Shown here one piece after another: positions 36,751 to 45,559 of a DNA stretch of 64,000 nt. The notes beneath the pieces were generated by a model. It searched no databases. It worked only from the letters and a program-made list of their open reading frames with translations, and was not told the origin of the DNA. The stretch is from contig CAWJVM010000004.1 of the NCBI GenBank assembly GCA_963846315.1, positions 62,001-126,000 on the forward strand, in the 5' to 3' direction. A program made the translations under genes and the position numbers. Every line of letters starts with the position of its first letter. The stretch's first letter is position 1. Origin of the DNA: RPQJ01 sp963846315. Its GTDB lineage: Bacteria > Pseudomonadota > Gammaproteobacteria > Steroidobacterales > Steroidobacteraceae.

Positions 36751-39093
36751 TCATGGCGATTGCTCGCCGAGCGCCTGGGCTGCCAGCACGCGCACCTGCG
36801 GATCGGCGGGATAGGCGGCCACCAGCCGGCGGGCCGTCGCCTGCGCCTCCTGGCGCTTGCCCGACTCGAGCTGGAACGACGTCAGCGCCATCAGCAGGTC
36901 ACGATCGTACGGCCAGCGCCGGGCGGCTTGCTGCAGGCGGCGGATCGATTCCTCCGGCTTTCCCGTCGAATGCAGCGCCACCGCGTAGACGTACGTGTAG
37001 CGAGCCGTCGCCGGGTCGAGTTCGACGGCACGCCGCAACGACGACAGCGCCAGTTCCGGCTGTCGCAGTCGAACACGCGCGAGACCCAGTGCGTGATGCA
37101 GCGTGGCGCTCGCTGGCACCCGCTGCAGCCCCTGCTGCAGCATGTCGGCGGCTTCCTGGTCGCGGCCCTGCGCGCGCAACACGTCCGCCGCGTTGACGTA
37201 AGCCGGCACGAACTCCGGGTCGAGCCGGATCGCTGCAGCAAACTGCGCCTGGGCCTCGTCCGTCGCGCCTGTTGCCGCCCGGAAGCCCCCGAGCGCAACG
37301 CGGGACTCCGGCCGGTCCGCGTTGTACTGCAGGGTTGCAGCGTATTCCTGCGACGCCGTCTCCCAGCGCAATTGCAGGTCCTGCGACAGCCGGTCCTGAC
37401 CACCCGCCAGCGACCGTGCCGCCTCGATGCGAACGGCGCGCGTGGCATCACCGAGGAGCGGTCCAAGAACCGCGGCGCGCGCTTCGGTAGGCATCACGTC
37501 GGCCAGCTGCACCGTCGCCAGTCGCACCAGCGGGTTGGCGTCCTGGGACATGCGCTGCGCAAAGTCGCGCGTGAACTGGCCGCTGCCGGCGAGTCGCGCG
37601 AGTGCAGAGGCACGCACGATGGCGGGTTGTGCCGTGTCGCCGGCGACGCCCGCGAGCTGGTCCAGCGCAGCGGGCTCGCCACTTTCGGCGGCACGAAAGA
37701 CCGAGGCGAACGTCTGGAAGCCCGCGGCGTCGCGGCCGAGCCAGTCGTGCACCGCTTTGGCCGCCCACTTCGCATCGCGGTCGGTGTGGCACGCATTGCA
37801 GGCGTTCGGCACGCCGAAGGCCACGCTTTCATCGGGCCGCGGCACACGCATGCTGTGGTCGCGCCGCGGGTCGACGACCATGTACGTGTTCTGCGACATG
37901 TGGCAACTGGCGCACTGCGCCCCCGCGGTGCCCGGCTCGTGGCGGTGGTGCGCGGTGACGTCGTACTTCGGGGCATCGTGACATTGCGCGCAGACCGCAT
38001 TACCTGGGGCTCGCAGCTTCTGCGTGTGCGGATCGTGGCAGTCGCTGCAGGTGACGCCGGCCGCGTGCATGCGACTCTGCAGCCACGAACCCCAGATGAA
38101 CACCTCGTCCTGCTGCTGGCCATCGACGTGGTAAAGCGGGGGTGTCAGCAATGACGGCAGGTAGTGATCGAGGAACGCGCGTCCAGGCCGATAGGCCCCG
38201 GCGATCTGCGCGCGGCGCGCATGGCATTGGGCGCAAACCTCGATTTCGCGCTCAGACTCGCGCGGCTTGCTGCGCACGGGTTTGCCCGCCTCGTCGCGGA
38301 CCCACGCCACGCCGCGTCGCTCGTCGAACTGCACGGTCAGTCCCTTGCCCGGCTCGTTACCTTTGCGCTGGGCCCACTGCACGTGTGCCGAGCCAGGGCC
38401 GTGGCACGCTTCGCAACCCACCGCGATCTCGGCGTAGGTCGTCTTGTACGAATCGTCCGCCGCGTCGTAGCCCTTGCCCACCTCGGTCGAGTGGCAGTCG
38501 GCGCACATGAAGTTCCAGTTCTGCGACCGCCGCGTCCAGTGGAGTTCGTCGGTGTGGTCGATCTTCTCGCCGGGATACTGGCGGAACCACCGCTGGCCCC
38601 CCTGTTCGCGCGGCCGCGCGTCCCACGTCACGGCGGCTGCCTGCAGCCGACCGCCGGTCAGTTCGACGAGGTACTGCTGCAGCGGCGCGATGCCGAACGT
38701 GTACTTGACCTCGAAGTCCGCAAGGTCGCCATTGGGCCCGTCGGTGCGGATAAAGTACTTGCCATCGCGACGGAAGAACCGGGACTTGACGCCCTGGAAG
38801 GCGTAGGCCGCGTCGTCGAAATTTCCGAGCACCGTGCGGTCGGTGGCGTGCTGCATGGCGACGGCGTGCTGCGAGGCTTGCCAGGCTTGCGATTCGGCCG
38901 CGTGGCATTGTGCGCACGACTGCGAGCCGACGTAGGCAGCCGCAACGGCTGCCACGGCGCCTTCGACCGTCGGCGTGGTCTCGCCGGCCTGACGCGGCGA
39001 GTAGAAATACCAGGCGGCCAGTCCCAGTGCTGCAATGCCGGCAAGCGTCCCGACCCGCAACGCAGTGGAACGGCTCAATGCGCTTGCAGTCAT
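36751..39093 (-). CDS. Octahaem cytochrome c with HEAT and TPR repeats
   Basis: A 780-residue exported multihaem protein. An N-terminal hydrophobic segment (about 13-30) serves as signal or anchor. Eight CxxCH haem sites start at Cys60, 197, 227, 287, 349, 368, 394 and 432, within a cytochrome c554-like module. Residues 450-580 look like HEAT-type repeats (AIVRASALARLAG, PLVRLATVQLAD, AVRIEAARSLAG). Residues 590-780 are TPR repeats (AAIRLDPEFVPAYVNAADVL, GLQRVPASATLHHALGLARV). It probably works in the periplasm as an electron carrier or reductase with a protein-interaction tail. It begins 7 nt after the alkylsulfatase stop, so the two are co-transcribed. Confidence 0.9.
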   Translation of the reverse strand: MTASALSRSTALRVGTLAGIAALGLAAWYFYSPRQAGETTPTVEGAVAAVAAAYVGSQSCAQCHAAESQAWQASQHAVAMQHATDRTVLGNFDDAAYAFQGVKSRFFRRDGKYFIRTDGPNGDLADFEVKYTFGIAPLQQYLVELTGGRLQAAAVTWDARPREQGGQRWFRQYPGEKIDHTDELHWTRRSQNWNFMCADCHSTEVGKGYDAADDSYKTTYAEIAVGCEACHGPGSAHVQWAQRKGNEPGKGLTVQFDERRGVAWVRDEAGKPVRSKPRESEREIEVCAQCHARRAQIAGAYRPGRAFLDHYLPSLLTPPLYHVDGQQQDEVFIWGSWLQSRMHAAGVTCSDCHDPHTQKLRAPGNAVCAQCHDAPKYDVTAHHRHEPGTAGAQCASCHMSQNTYMVVDPRRDHSMRVPRPDESVAFGVPNACNACHTDRDAKWAAKAVHDWLGRDAAGFQTFASVFRAAESGEPAALDQLAGVAGDTAQPAIVRASALARLAGSGQFTRDFAQRMSQDANPLVRLATVQLADVMPTEARAAVLGPLLGDATRAVRIEAARSLAGGQDRLSQDLQLRWETASQEYAATLQYNADRPESRVALGGFRAATGATDEAQAQFAAAIRLDPEFVPAYVNAADVLRAQGRDQEAADMLQQGLQRVPASATLHHALGLARVRLRQPELALSSLRRAVELDPATARYTYVYAVALHSTGKPEESIRRLQQAARRWPYDRDLLMALTSFQLESGKRQEAQATARRLVAAYPADPQVRVLAAQALGEQSP

Positions 39094-39100
39094 TCAGTAC

Positions 39101-41158
39101 TCAGGGTGCTGGCGGGGCCGCGACGATCGCCTTGGTCCCCGGCATGATTTCGAAATACTGATCGAAGTCGGTCAGGCACGCCATCAGTTGTTGCAGCACC
39201 TGCGGATTTCCCTGCAGGTTCGCCCGCCCGGCGGCCGCCTGCGACGCAAAGGTCGCCTTGCGCATCATGATCGGCTCGAGATCGGCCCGGTTGATCGTGA
39301 TGGTGAGGTCAGCATCCTTCGCCTGGTGTCCCTGGATGTTGGTCAGCGTCGCATGACTGAGTTCGAGCACGTGCTGTTCGCCGTTGTCGGGCGTCACCAG
39401 GTTGATCGTGAACTCGAGTCCGTCGGCTTGATGGCTGTCCAGCAGGATGCCGAGATAGTCGAGCCACAGTTGCGTCGACATGGCCCGCACGGTGTCGGGT
39501 GAGGCAGAACGCGGCACCAGGCCCGTGGGAATGCCCGAGCGCAACTCGAGCGCGGCGGCAAGGAAGCTGTTGCGCAGGCTCGAACTTTCCTTCTGGTATC
39601 CCATCTGCTCGAACGCGTCGGCGAGCTGGTTCCGGGCGGCCTGGTTCGTCGGTTGCGCGAACACCAGCTTGTTCAGCAATTCGATGGCCAGGCGGTAATC
39701 ACCCGCGGCATGAAGTTTGCGCGACCTGGCGAGGATCTTTTCCGAGCCCCCCATCATCTCGACGTACAGCGGGGCGGAGTCGCGCGGCGACGCCGGCACC
39801 AGCGTGGCCGGGTTGCCGTCCCAGTAGCCGAGGTAGCGATTGATGACCGCCCGACTGTTGTGCTCCTCCGACCCGTGGTAGCTGCGCGCCGCCCAGTCCT
39901 GCTGCAGACTGGTCGGCAGGCGGTAAACGTTCTGGATTTCATTGATCGTCACGCCCTGGTTCGCCAGGTGCAGCACGTCGTTGTTCAGGTTCGCGTACAC
40001 GTCGCGCTGAGTGCGCATGACTTCCTGGATGCGCGCGTTGCCCCAGCGGGGCCAGGTGTGAGCCGCAAACATCACGTCGGCCTGTCCGCCAAAGAGATAG
40101 AGCGCTTCGTTGATGTACTTCGACCATTGCAGCGCATCGCGGACAAGTGCGCCGCGCAGCGTGTAGATGTTATGGATCGTCGCCGTGATGTTCTCGGCCG
40201 CCCAGAACGCCCTGAATTGCGGAAACCAGGTGTTCATCTCGGCCGGCGCCTCGGTGCCCGGCGTGTTCTGGAACACCATCGTCACGCCATCGACGACGAT
40301 TTCCTCGATGTCCTTGGCGATGAGTCGTGTCGGTGCGATCAGGCCGGTAGTACCCGAGGAGGCCCGCTTGCCGATCGCCTGGTCGACGTGGCCGAACGGG
40401 CTCGACGGCAGCAGCATGCCGTACTGGTACATCGCGCGACGGATCATCGCGTTGCCGGCGTAGACGTTCTCCGAGATGGCCGCTTCCATGAAGCCGGCGG
40501 GTGCGATGACCTGCACCTTGCCCGCCTTGACGTCGGCCTCGTCGATCACGCCGCGCACACCGCCGAAATGGTCGATGTGCGAGTGTGAGTAGACGACTGC
40601 CACGACCGGACGGGCGCCGAGCTTCTCATTGGCAAACGCGAGCGCGGCGGCGGCTGTCTCCTTCGAGACCAGCGGGTCGAACACGATCCAGCCCGTATCG
40701 CCGCGCACGAACGTGATGTTGGAGAGGTCGAAGCCGCGCACCTGCCAGATCCGGCCGGGCACGACTTCGTAGAGTCCATACTGCGCATTGAGCACGGCTT
40801 GCCGCTGCAGCGAAGGGTTGATGCTGTCGAAGTCCTGCTTGGTGTCGAGGAACGCATAGCGGCCGAAATTCCAGGCCGGTGCGCCTTCCGCCGTCTTGAT
40901 TTCGGTGTACGCGGGCGCCGCGATGAATCCCCGCTTCGATTCCTCGAAGTCCCGCTGGTCCTCGAACGGCAGCGACGACCGCGCGCTGTGCTGCAACGCC
41001 ACGGTCGCCGGCGAGGGCGGCTGTCCCAGCGGATGAAAGTGCGCGACCGGCGCGGGGCCAGCCGCCGGCGGGGTCGCGCGCGCCTCGGCGTTCAGTGGCG
41101 CGCACGCGCCCCAGACCGTGAGTACCAGCAAGGTTTTCAGACCATCAGATCGCGCCAT
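39101..41158 (-). CDS. Alkyl sulfatase, metallo-beta-lactamase fold (SdsA1/YjcS-like)
   Basis: A 685-residue secreted enzyme that hydrolyses primary alkyl sulfates such as SDS to alcohol and sulfate. The signal peptide spans about residues 1-26. The zinc-binding motif SHSHIDHFGG gives His192, His194, Asp196 and His197. Further family segments are the AAISENVYAGNAMIRRAMY stretch, FQNTPGTEAPAEMNTWFP and FAAHTWPRWGN. A helical dimerisation region follows, then a C-terminal SCP2-like lipid-binding domain (about 560-670, HATLTNIQGHQAKDADLTIT). GGAGA precedes the ATG at 41158. It heads an operon with the octahaem cytochrome. A hairpin with T-run separates it from the arylsulfatase upstream. Confidence 0.93.
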   Translation of the reverse strand: MARSDGLKTLLVLTVWGACAPLNAEARATPPAAGPAPVAHFHPLGQPPSPATVALQHSARSSLPFEDQRDFEESKRGFIAAPAYTEIKTAEGAPAWNFGRYAFLDTKQDFDSINPSLQRQAVLNAQYGLYEVVPGRIWQVRGFDLSNITFVRGDTGWIVFDPLVSKETAAAALAFANEKLGARPVVAVVYSHSHIDHFGGVRGVIDEADVKAGKVQVIAPAGFMEAAISENVYAGNAMIRRAMYQYGMLLPSSPFGHVDQAIGKRASSGTTGLIAPTRLIAKDIEEIVVDGVTMVFQNTPGTEAPAEMNTWFPQFRAFWAAENITATIHNIYTLRGALVRDALQWSKYINEALYLFGGQADVMFAAHTWPRWGNARIQEVMRTQRDVYANLNNDVLHLANQGVTINEIQNVYRLPTSLQQDWAARSYHGSEEHNSRAVINRYLGYWDGNPATLVPASPRDSAPLYVEMMGGSEKILARSRKLHAAGDYRLAIELLNKLVFAQPTNQAARNQLADAFEQMGYQKESSSLRNSFLAAALELRSGIPTGLVPRSASPDTVRAMSTQLWLDYLGILLDSHQADGLEFTINLVTPDNGEQHVLELSHATLTNIQGHQAKDADLTITINRADLEPIMMRKATFASQAAAGRANLQGNPQVLQQLMACLTDFDQYFEIMPGTKAIVAAPPAP

Positions 41159-41269
41159 GCCATTCTCCGCTGCATCAATCTCCGCTCGCGAATGTCGCGC
41201 GCGGCGTGAACTCGGTGCGTCAGTAGATCCACTGCAGGCGAGTCCGAACGAGCCACGGCGCTCCGCCCG

Positions 41270-41302
41270 AAAACCGCCTGCGGGGGGTGGGAATGCAGGC
41301 GG
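41270..41302 (-). terminator. Rho-independent terminator after arylsulfatase
   Basis: On the minus strand, CCGCCTGC and GCAGGCGG (41302-41295 and 41281-41274) form an 8-bp perfect stem with a 13-nt loop, followed directly by TTTTC. It lies 47 nt past the arylsulfatase stop, separating that gene from the alkylsulfatase operon. Confidence 0.65.
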
Positions 41303-41348
41303 CTCCCGCGCGGGCGCCGTGGAAGTCTAAAACAAAGCGCAGGTCGGC

Positions 41349-42893
41349 TTACTGCTTCGAGGTCGACGTTACCGCCTCCATCACGCGGTCGAGGTTGAAA
41401 CTGCCTGGCTTCTGCCGCGGCGGAAACTCCCTGAAGCTCTGCAGCCAATTGCCGACGTAGATAGCGGCGGGCGCGATGGCGAACATGCGCTCCACGTACC
41501 AACGCTGATAGCCCATGGCGTACTCTTCTTCTGCGCGCTCGAACGGGTCCATGCGCAGGTGGGTCAGCTTCGGTGCCCGCAGCACGGTGAACGGCTCCTG
41601 CCAGACCTTGAGGCCCTCGGCCTGCTGCTCGAGGAACGTGACCTTCAGGTCCCCATAGCGCAGCGCCGCGACACTGCCATCGTCGGTCCAGTAGATGAAC
41701 TCCTTACGCGGCCATGCCACCTGGCCCCGCAGCGCCGGACCGAGATCGTAGCCGTCGAGATGCACCTTGTAGGTCGTGCTGCCGATCTTGCGGCCCTTGA
41801 GCAGGTCGGCCGTGACATTCGTGTCGCCGGCGGCAGCCAGGAACGTCGTCAACATGTCTTCGTGCGCACCAATCTCGTTGATCACGGTGCCCGGCTTGAT
41901 GACGCCGGGCCACTTGATCAGGGTCGGCACGCGGTAGCCGCCTTCCCACTGCGTGTTCTTCTCGCCGCGGAACATGGTCGTGCCACCGTCAGGCCAAGTG
42001 AAGGTCTCGGCGCCGTTGTCGGTCGAGTACATGACGATGGTGTTCTGCTCGAGACCCAGGTCCCTGAGTCTTGCCAGTACCTGCCCGACGTGGCCGTCAT
42101 GCTCGACCATGCCGTCGGCATAGATGCCCTGGCCGGTCTTGCCCTCGGACTCCGCCTTCAGGTGCGTGAAGATGTGCATGCGGGTGGAATTCCACCACAG
42201 GAAGAACGGCTTGCCGGATTTTGCGGCGCGGTCCATGAAATCGAGCGCCTTTACGGTGACTTCTTCGTCGATCGTCTCCATGCGCTGGCGGGTCAGCGGG
42301 CCGGTGTCGGTGATCCGGCCGTCGGCGAAGCTGTGGATGACACCGCGAGGCCCGAACTTTTTCTTAAACTCCGGGTTCTTCGGGTAGTCGGCGTTCTCGG
42401 GCTCTTCCTCGGCATTCAGGTGGTAGAGGTTGCCGAAGAACTCATCGAAGCCGTGCGCCGTGGGCAGCATCGAGTCGCGGTCGCCGAGGTGGTTCTTGCC
42501 GAACTGCCCCGTGACGTAGCCCTGCGCCCTGAGCAGCGTGGCGATGGTCGGGTCGGCCGCCATCATGCCTTCCGGCGCGCCCGGCAGGCCCACCTTGGTG
42601 AGGCCCGTGCGGATCGGCGACTGGCCGGTGATGAAAGCCGCGCGACCGGCAGTACAGCTCTGCTGCCCGTACCAGTCGGTGAACAGCGCGCCTTCGGCGG
42701 CGATACTGTCGATGTTGGGCGTCTTGTAGCCCATCATTCCGCGGTTGTACGCACTGATGTTGAAGCCGCCGATGTCGTCACCCCAGATGACGAGGATGTT
42801 CGGCTTCGATGTCTGCGCCTGGGCGGGTCCGCCCAGCACACTCAGCACCGCGACCAGCGCGGCGCCGAAACCTCCGGCGAATTTATATTGCAT
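41349..42893 (-). CDS. Arylsulfatase (type I, formylglycine-dependent)
   Basis: A 514-residue secreted sulfatase. The signal peptide is about residues 1-27 (ending GGPAQAQ). The active-site motif is Cys80-Thr-Ala-Gly-Arg84 (CTAGR), the C-x-A/P-x-R site where Cys is converted to formylglycine. Metal-binding Asp pairs are at WGDDIGGFN, with STDNGAETF further on. Other family segments are FGKNHLGDRD and HDGHVGQVLARLRDLGL. It hydrolyses aryl or other organic sulfate esters. The maturase (FGE) is not in the window. The ATG at 42893 gives MQYKFAGGFG. It diverges from a LysR regulator and ends in a terminator, so it is a single-gene unit. Confidence 0.94.
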   Translation of the reverse strand: MQYKFAGGFGAALVAVLSVLGGPAQAQTSKPNILVIWGDDIGGFNISAYNRGMMGYKTPNIDSIAAEGALFTDWYGQQSCTAGRAAFITGQSPIRTGLTKVGLPGAPEGMMAADPTIATLLRAQGYVTGQFGKNHLGDRDSMLPTAHGFDEFFGNLYHLNAEEEPENADYPKNPEFKKKFGPRGVIHSFADGRITDTGPLTRQRMETIDEEVTVKALDFMDRAAKSGKPFFLWWNSTRMHIFTHLKAESEGKTGQGIYADGMVEHDGHVGQVLARLRDLGLEQNTIVMYSTDNGAETFTWPDGGTTMFRGEKNTQWEGGYRVPTLIKWPGVIKPGTVINEIGAHEDMLTTFLAAAGDTNVTADLLKGRKIGSTTYKVHLDGYDLGPALRGQVAWPRKEFIYWTDDGSVAALRYGDLKVTFLEQQAEGLKVWQEPFTVLRAPKLTHLRMDPFERAEEEYAMGYQRWYVERMFAIAPAAIYVGNWLQSFREFPPRQKPGSFNLDRVMEAVTSTSKQ

Positions 42894-43011
42894 GTCGTTT
42901 TTCCCCACTCGTGCTGAAATCCGTTTTCTGTTTTTGCCGGACACGCTGCCCGGGGACTCGCGAGCGAATCCAAGCCCTAACTTCGCTCACCCGACCCCAT
43001 GTGTCCAATGC

Positions 43012-43031
43012 ATGTTTTGTATTAAAGACAT
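43012..43031. promoter_or_regulatory. Candidate LysR operator upstream of arylsulfatase/LysR pair
   Basis: ATGT (43012-43015) and ACAT (43028-43031) form a dyad with a 12-nt A/T-rich centre, 11 nt before the LysR start and in the only clearly A/T-rich stretch of the 149-nt gap. The size fits LysR binding sites. Confidence 0.35.
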
Positions 43032-43042
43032 ACTCTTGAAGC

Positions 43043-44086
43043 ATGGCTATGGAACTCCAGCAATTGCGCCAGGTCGTCGCCCTGGCCGAGCACCGCAGCT
43101 TCGTGCGGGCGGCCGCTGCCCTGCACATCAGCCAGCCGGCGCTTTCCCGCAGCATCCAGAACCTGGAGCGCAGCTTCGGGAACAGCCTGTTCCTGCGTTC
43201 CGCCGCCGGTGTCGTTCCCACCGACCTTGGCCGCCTGTACATCGAACGTGCCCGCGACCTGCTGCGCATGGCGGACGAACTCGAAAGCGAGGCGATCGGT
43301 CATGCGGCGCAGCGCACCGGACACGTGTCGATCGGGGGTGGACCGTACCCGACGGATTCGTTTCTGGGTCCGGCGACGGCGCGTTTCGTCGAGCAGTTTC
43401 CACGGGTCAGCGTGCAGCTGCACTCGGGCGACTGGAACGATCTCGTCCACCGGTTACGCAGCCGGACGCTCGATTTCTTCGTTGCTGACGCCAGCCTGCT
43501 GACGGGCGAGCCGGATCTCGAGATGACGTCGATGCCGATACCGCACCCGGCCTATTTCTTTGCGCGTGCGGGGCATCCCCTGGCGCAGGGCAAGGCGAGC
43601 GTGCACGCTGCAGACGTGTTGGCGTGGCCCTTCGCCACACCGTCTCGAATTCCGCCGCGCGTGCTCGACCCGCTGCTGGCCGCACATCGCGCAGGATCCT
43701 CCCACTTGGCGGCGGCGCGGCCGTTCCCCGCCGTCGAGTGCAGCGGGCTGTCGCCGGTCAAGCGCCTGGTCGCCGCTTCCAACGCCGTGTCAGCCTCGAT
43801 CCTGCCGTGCATCGCAGAGGAACTCGACGACGGGCACTTCGTAGTGCTCGGCACGGCGCCGTGGCTGTACCTGCAGTATGGCCTTGTCAGCTTGAGGGGC
43901 CGACCCTGGACCCAGACGGCCGAAAAACTGCGCGAACTCGTGTTCGACGCCGAACGCGAGGCGACTCAACTCGAGCGCAGGCTGATCACGGAACATGCGC
44001 CGGACGGCCGCGCCAAGCGCGCGCGTGCCAGGCGAATGGCTCGCCCGATCAAATCACCCCGAAGGGCCCGTGCGCCAAAAGGCTGA
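43043..44086 (+). CDS. LysR-family transcriptional regulator
   Basis: A 347-residue regulator with the N-terminal winged helix (LQQLRQVVALAEHRSFVRAA, then HISQPALSRSIQNLERSFG), a linker helix, and an effector domain (GHVSIGGGPYPTDSFLGP onward). It is longer than usual because of a basic tail of about 30 residues (RAKRARARRMARPIKSPRRA), which may add nonspecific DNA contact. Two in-frame ATGs (43043, 43049) could start it. It is divergent from the arylsulfatase and is its probable regulator, perhaps sensing sulfur status or the substrate as CysB/Cbl-type proteins do; this is inference. Confidence 0.9.
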   Translation: MAMELQQLRQVVALAEHRSFVRAAAALHISQPALSRSIQNLERSFGNSLFLRSAAGVVPTDLGRLYIERARDLLRMADELESEAIGHAAQRTGHVSIGGGPYPTDSFLGPATARFVEQFPRVSVQLHSGDWNDLVHRLRSRTLDFFVADASLLTGEPDLEMTSMPIPHPAYFFARAGHPLAQGKASVHAADVLAWPFATPSRIPPRVLDPLLAAHRAGSSHLAAARPFPAVECSGLSPVKRLVAASNAVSASILPCIAEELDDGHFVVLGTAPWLYLQYGLVSLRGRPWTQTAEKLRELVFDAEREATQLERRLITEHAPDGRAKRARARRMARPIKSPRRARAPKG

Positions 44087-44109
44087 GCGGAATCGGCCGC
44101 GACGGCCGT

Positions 44110-44253
44110 TCAGGAACGCAAACGGGGGCGCGGTTGGATGCGATCCGACGACGCCATGGCGTCGCTGCTATCGCGCGGCCGCCGCACTCGCTGCAGCCAC
44201 ACTTCGTACGGATCCCACGTCTGGGACACCGTGACATCATCCTGTTCCGCCAT
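44110..44253 (-). CDS. Small hypothetical protein, 47 aa
   Basis: A short minus-strand frame with a good ribosome site (AGGAAAGC before ATG at 44253). It encodes MAEQDDVTVSQTWDPYEVWL followed by a basic tail (QRVRRPRD...). The acidic start, central WDPYEVW and basic end look protein-like and not like random GC-rich translation. A longer form beginning at 44316 is possible. No family can be named. It sits in the gap between the LysR gene and the NarL-type regulator, opposite to both. Confidence 0.5.
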   Translation of the reverse strand: MAEQDDVTVSQTWDPYEVWLQRVRRPRDSSDAMASSDRIQPRPRLRS

Positions 44254-44388
44254 GCTTTCCTGGTCACGAGGACCTTGGACGCCGGCTCCAGCGTCCGACT
44301 TGGACTCGATTTGCATGGCGCCATTCTGACGAACGGACGACCAGCGGCGGAAGTGTCGAAAGTCATGTCCACGCATTAACATCGACCC

Positions 44389-45078
44389 ATGGGCCAGGAC
44401 ACGACCAACGTCGTTGCGGAAGCGGTGACCGGACGACGGGGCATCCTGGTCGTGGACGACCACGACCTGCTCCGGCTGGGTCTCAAGACTCTGGTGCAGT
44501 CAGGCGCGACGTCCGCCACCGTCCCGGTGCTGGAGGCCCGCTCACTGCAGATGGCGATCGACGTCTATCGCGAGCATGGCGCGGCGATCGGGGTCGTGCT
44601 GCTCGACCTCGAACTTCCCGACACGCGTGGCCTGGCCGGACTACATGCGTTCCTCGCGACGTTTCCGGATGCGCGGGTCGTCGTGCTCTCGGGTTCGACC
44701 GACCCATTGGCGGAAGCCAAGTCGCTCGCGGCCGGCGCGACCCGTTTTCTCGCCAAGAGCGCGGATCTGCGCCACGTCATCGCCTACCTGAGATCGGCGC
44801 GCGTGCTGGACGATGGACAGGCAAAGGACATGGACGCGATGCCTGCGGCCGATGCAACAACCCCTGCCGCGTCGGCGGTCTGGACCGCGGCGGGCGTGAC
44901 CGTCGAACTCAGCCAACGGCAACTCGAGGTGCTCGAGGGTGTGCTCGCTGGTCATTCGAATCGGCAGATCGCCGCAGCCACGCACTTGACTGAAGGTACG
45001 ATCAAGAACCACGTCTCGAGCCTGCTGCTGATGTTCGGCGTGCGCTCGCGGGCCGAGTTGATTTCACAGCTGCGTTGA
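44389..45078 (+). CDS. NarL/FixJ-family response regulator (orphan)
   Basis: A 229-residue two-component regulator. The receiver domain (about 18-135) has the acidic pair in LVVDDHDLL, phosphoacceptor Asp73 in VLLDLELPD, the switch Ser in VVLSGSTDP and the Lys in FLAKSADL. The LuxR-type helix-turn-helix (about 165-225) has LSQRQLEVLEGVLAGHSNRQ, then the recognition helix TEGTIKNHVSSLLLMFGVRS. No histidine kinase is adjacent, so it is an orphan. The lipoprotein gene starts 11 nt downstream and is likely on the same transcript. Confidence 0.92.
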   Translation: MGQDTTNVVAEAVTGRRGILVVDDHDLLRLGLKTLVQSGATSATVPVLEARSLQMAIDVYREHGAAIGVVLLDLELPDTRGLAGLHAFLATFPDARVVVLSGSTDPLAEAKSLAAGATRFLAKSADLRHVIAYLRSARVLDDGQAKDMDAMPAADATTPAASAVWTAAGVTVELSQRQLEVLEGVLAGHSNRQIAAATHLTEGTIKNHVSSLLLMFGVRSRAELISQLR

Positions 45079-45089
45079 GAGGAACAATC

Positions 45090-45521
45090 ATGACCCACCC
45101 TGGACCCCTGCCCCATGGACTGCTGGGCATCGTACTGGCGCTGGCCGGCTGTGCCCCGCTACCTGTCGTCCCCGCGAGCGCCGGAGGTGCGGCAACCGGA
45201 CAGGTCACGGGATCAGTGGCATACCGCGAGCGCATCGCATTGCCGCCGACGGCCGTCGTCCACGTCAAGCTCGTGGATGTTTCGCGGGCCGACGCGCCTG
45301 CGCTGCTGATCGCCGAACAGGTCATCCGCACTGAAGGACGCCAGGTTCCCTTCGAGTTCGCCCTCGAGTACGACGAGTCGCGCATCCTGCCTGCACACAC
45401 CTACGCGGTGCAGGTGAGAATCGAAGACGGCGGCAAGCTGCTGTTCATCAGCGACACGGTGCACCCGGTCATTACACGAGGCGCGCCCTTGCGGGTGGAC
45501 CTCGTGGTGCGCCGTGCCTGA
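45090..45521 (+). CDS. YbaY/YscW-like lipoprotein
   Basis: A 143-residue predicted lipoprotein. A signal peptide ends in the lipobox LALAGC, placing the lipidated Cys at about residue 22. The mature part matches the YscW/YbaY fold family: GSVAYRERIALPPTAVVHVK, FEFALEYDESRILPAHTYAV, QVRIEDGGKLLFISDT. These small beta-rich lipoproteins occur as type III secretion pilots or as stress-linked envelope proteins (E. coli YbaY); there is no secretion locus here, so the latter type is more likely. GAGGAAC precedes the ATG at 45090. Confidence 0.85.
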   Translation: MTHPGPLPHGLLGIVLALAGCAPLPVVPASAGGAATGQVTGSVAYRERIALPPTAVVHVKLVDVSRADAPALLIAEQVIRTEGRQVPFEFALEYDESRILPAHTYAVQVRIEDGGKLLFISDTVHPVITRGAPLRVDLVVRRA

Positions 45522-45559
45522 GGTTGTCATCGGCGGCGCGGACCAGCGCGCGCTGTGGT

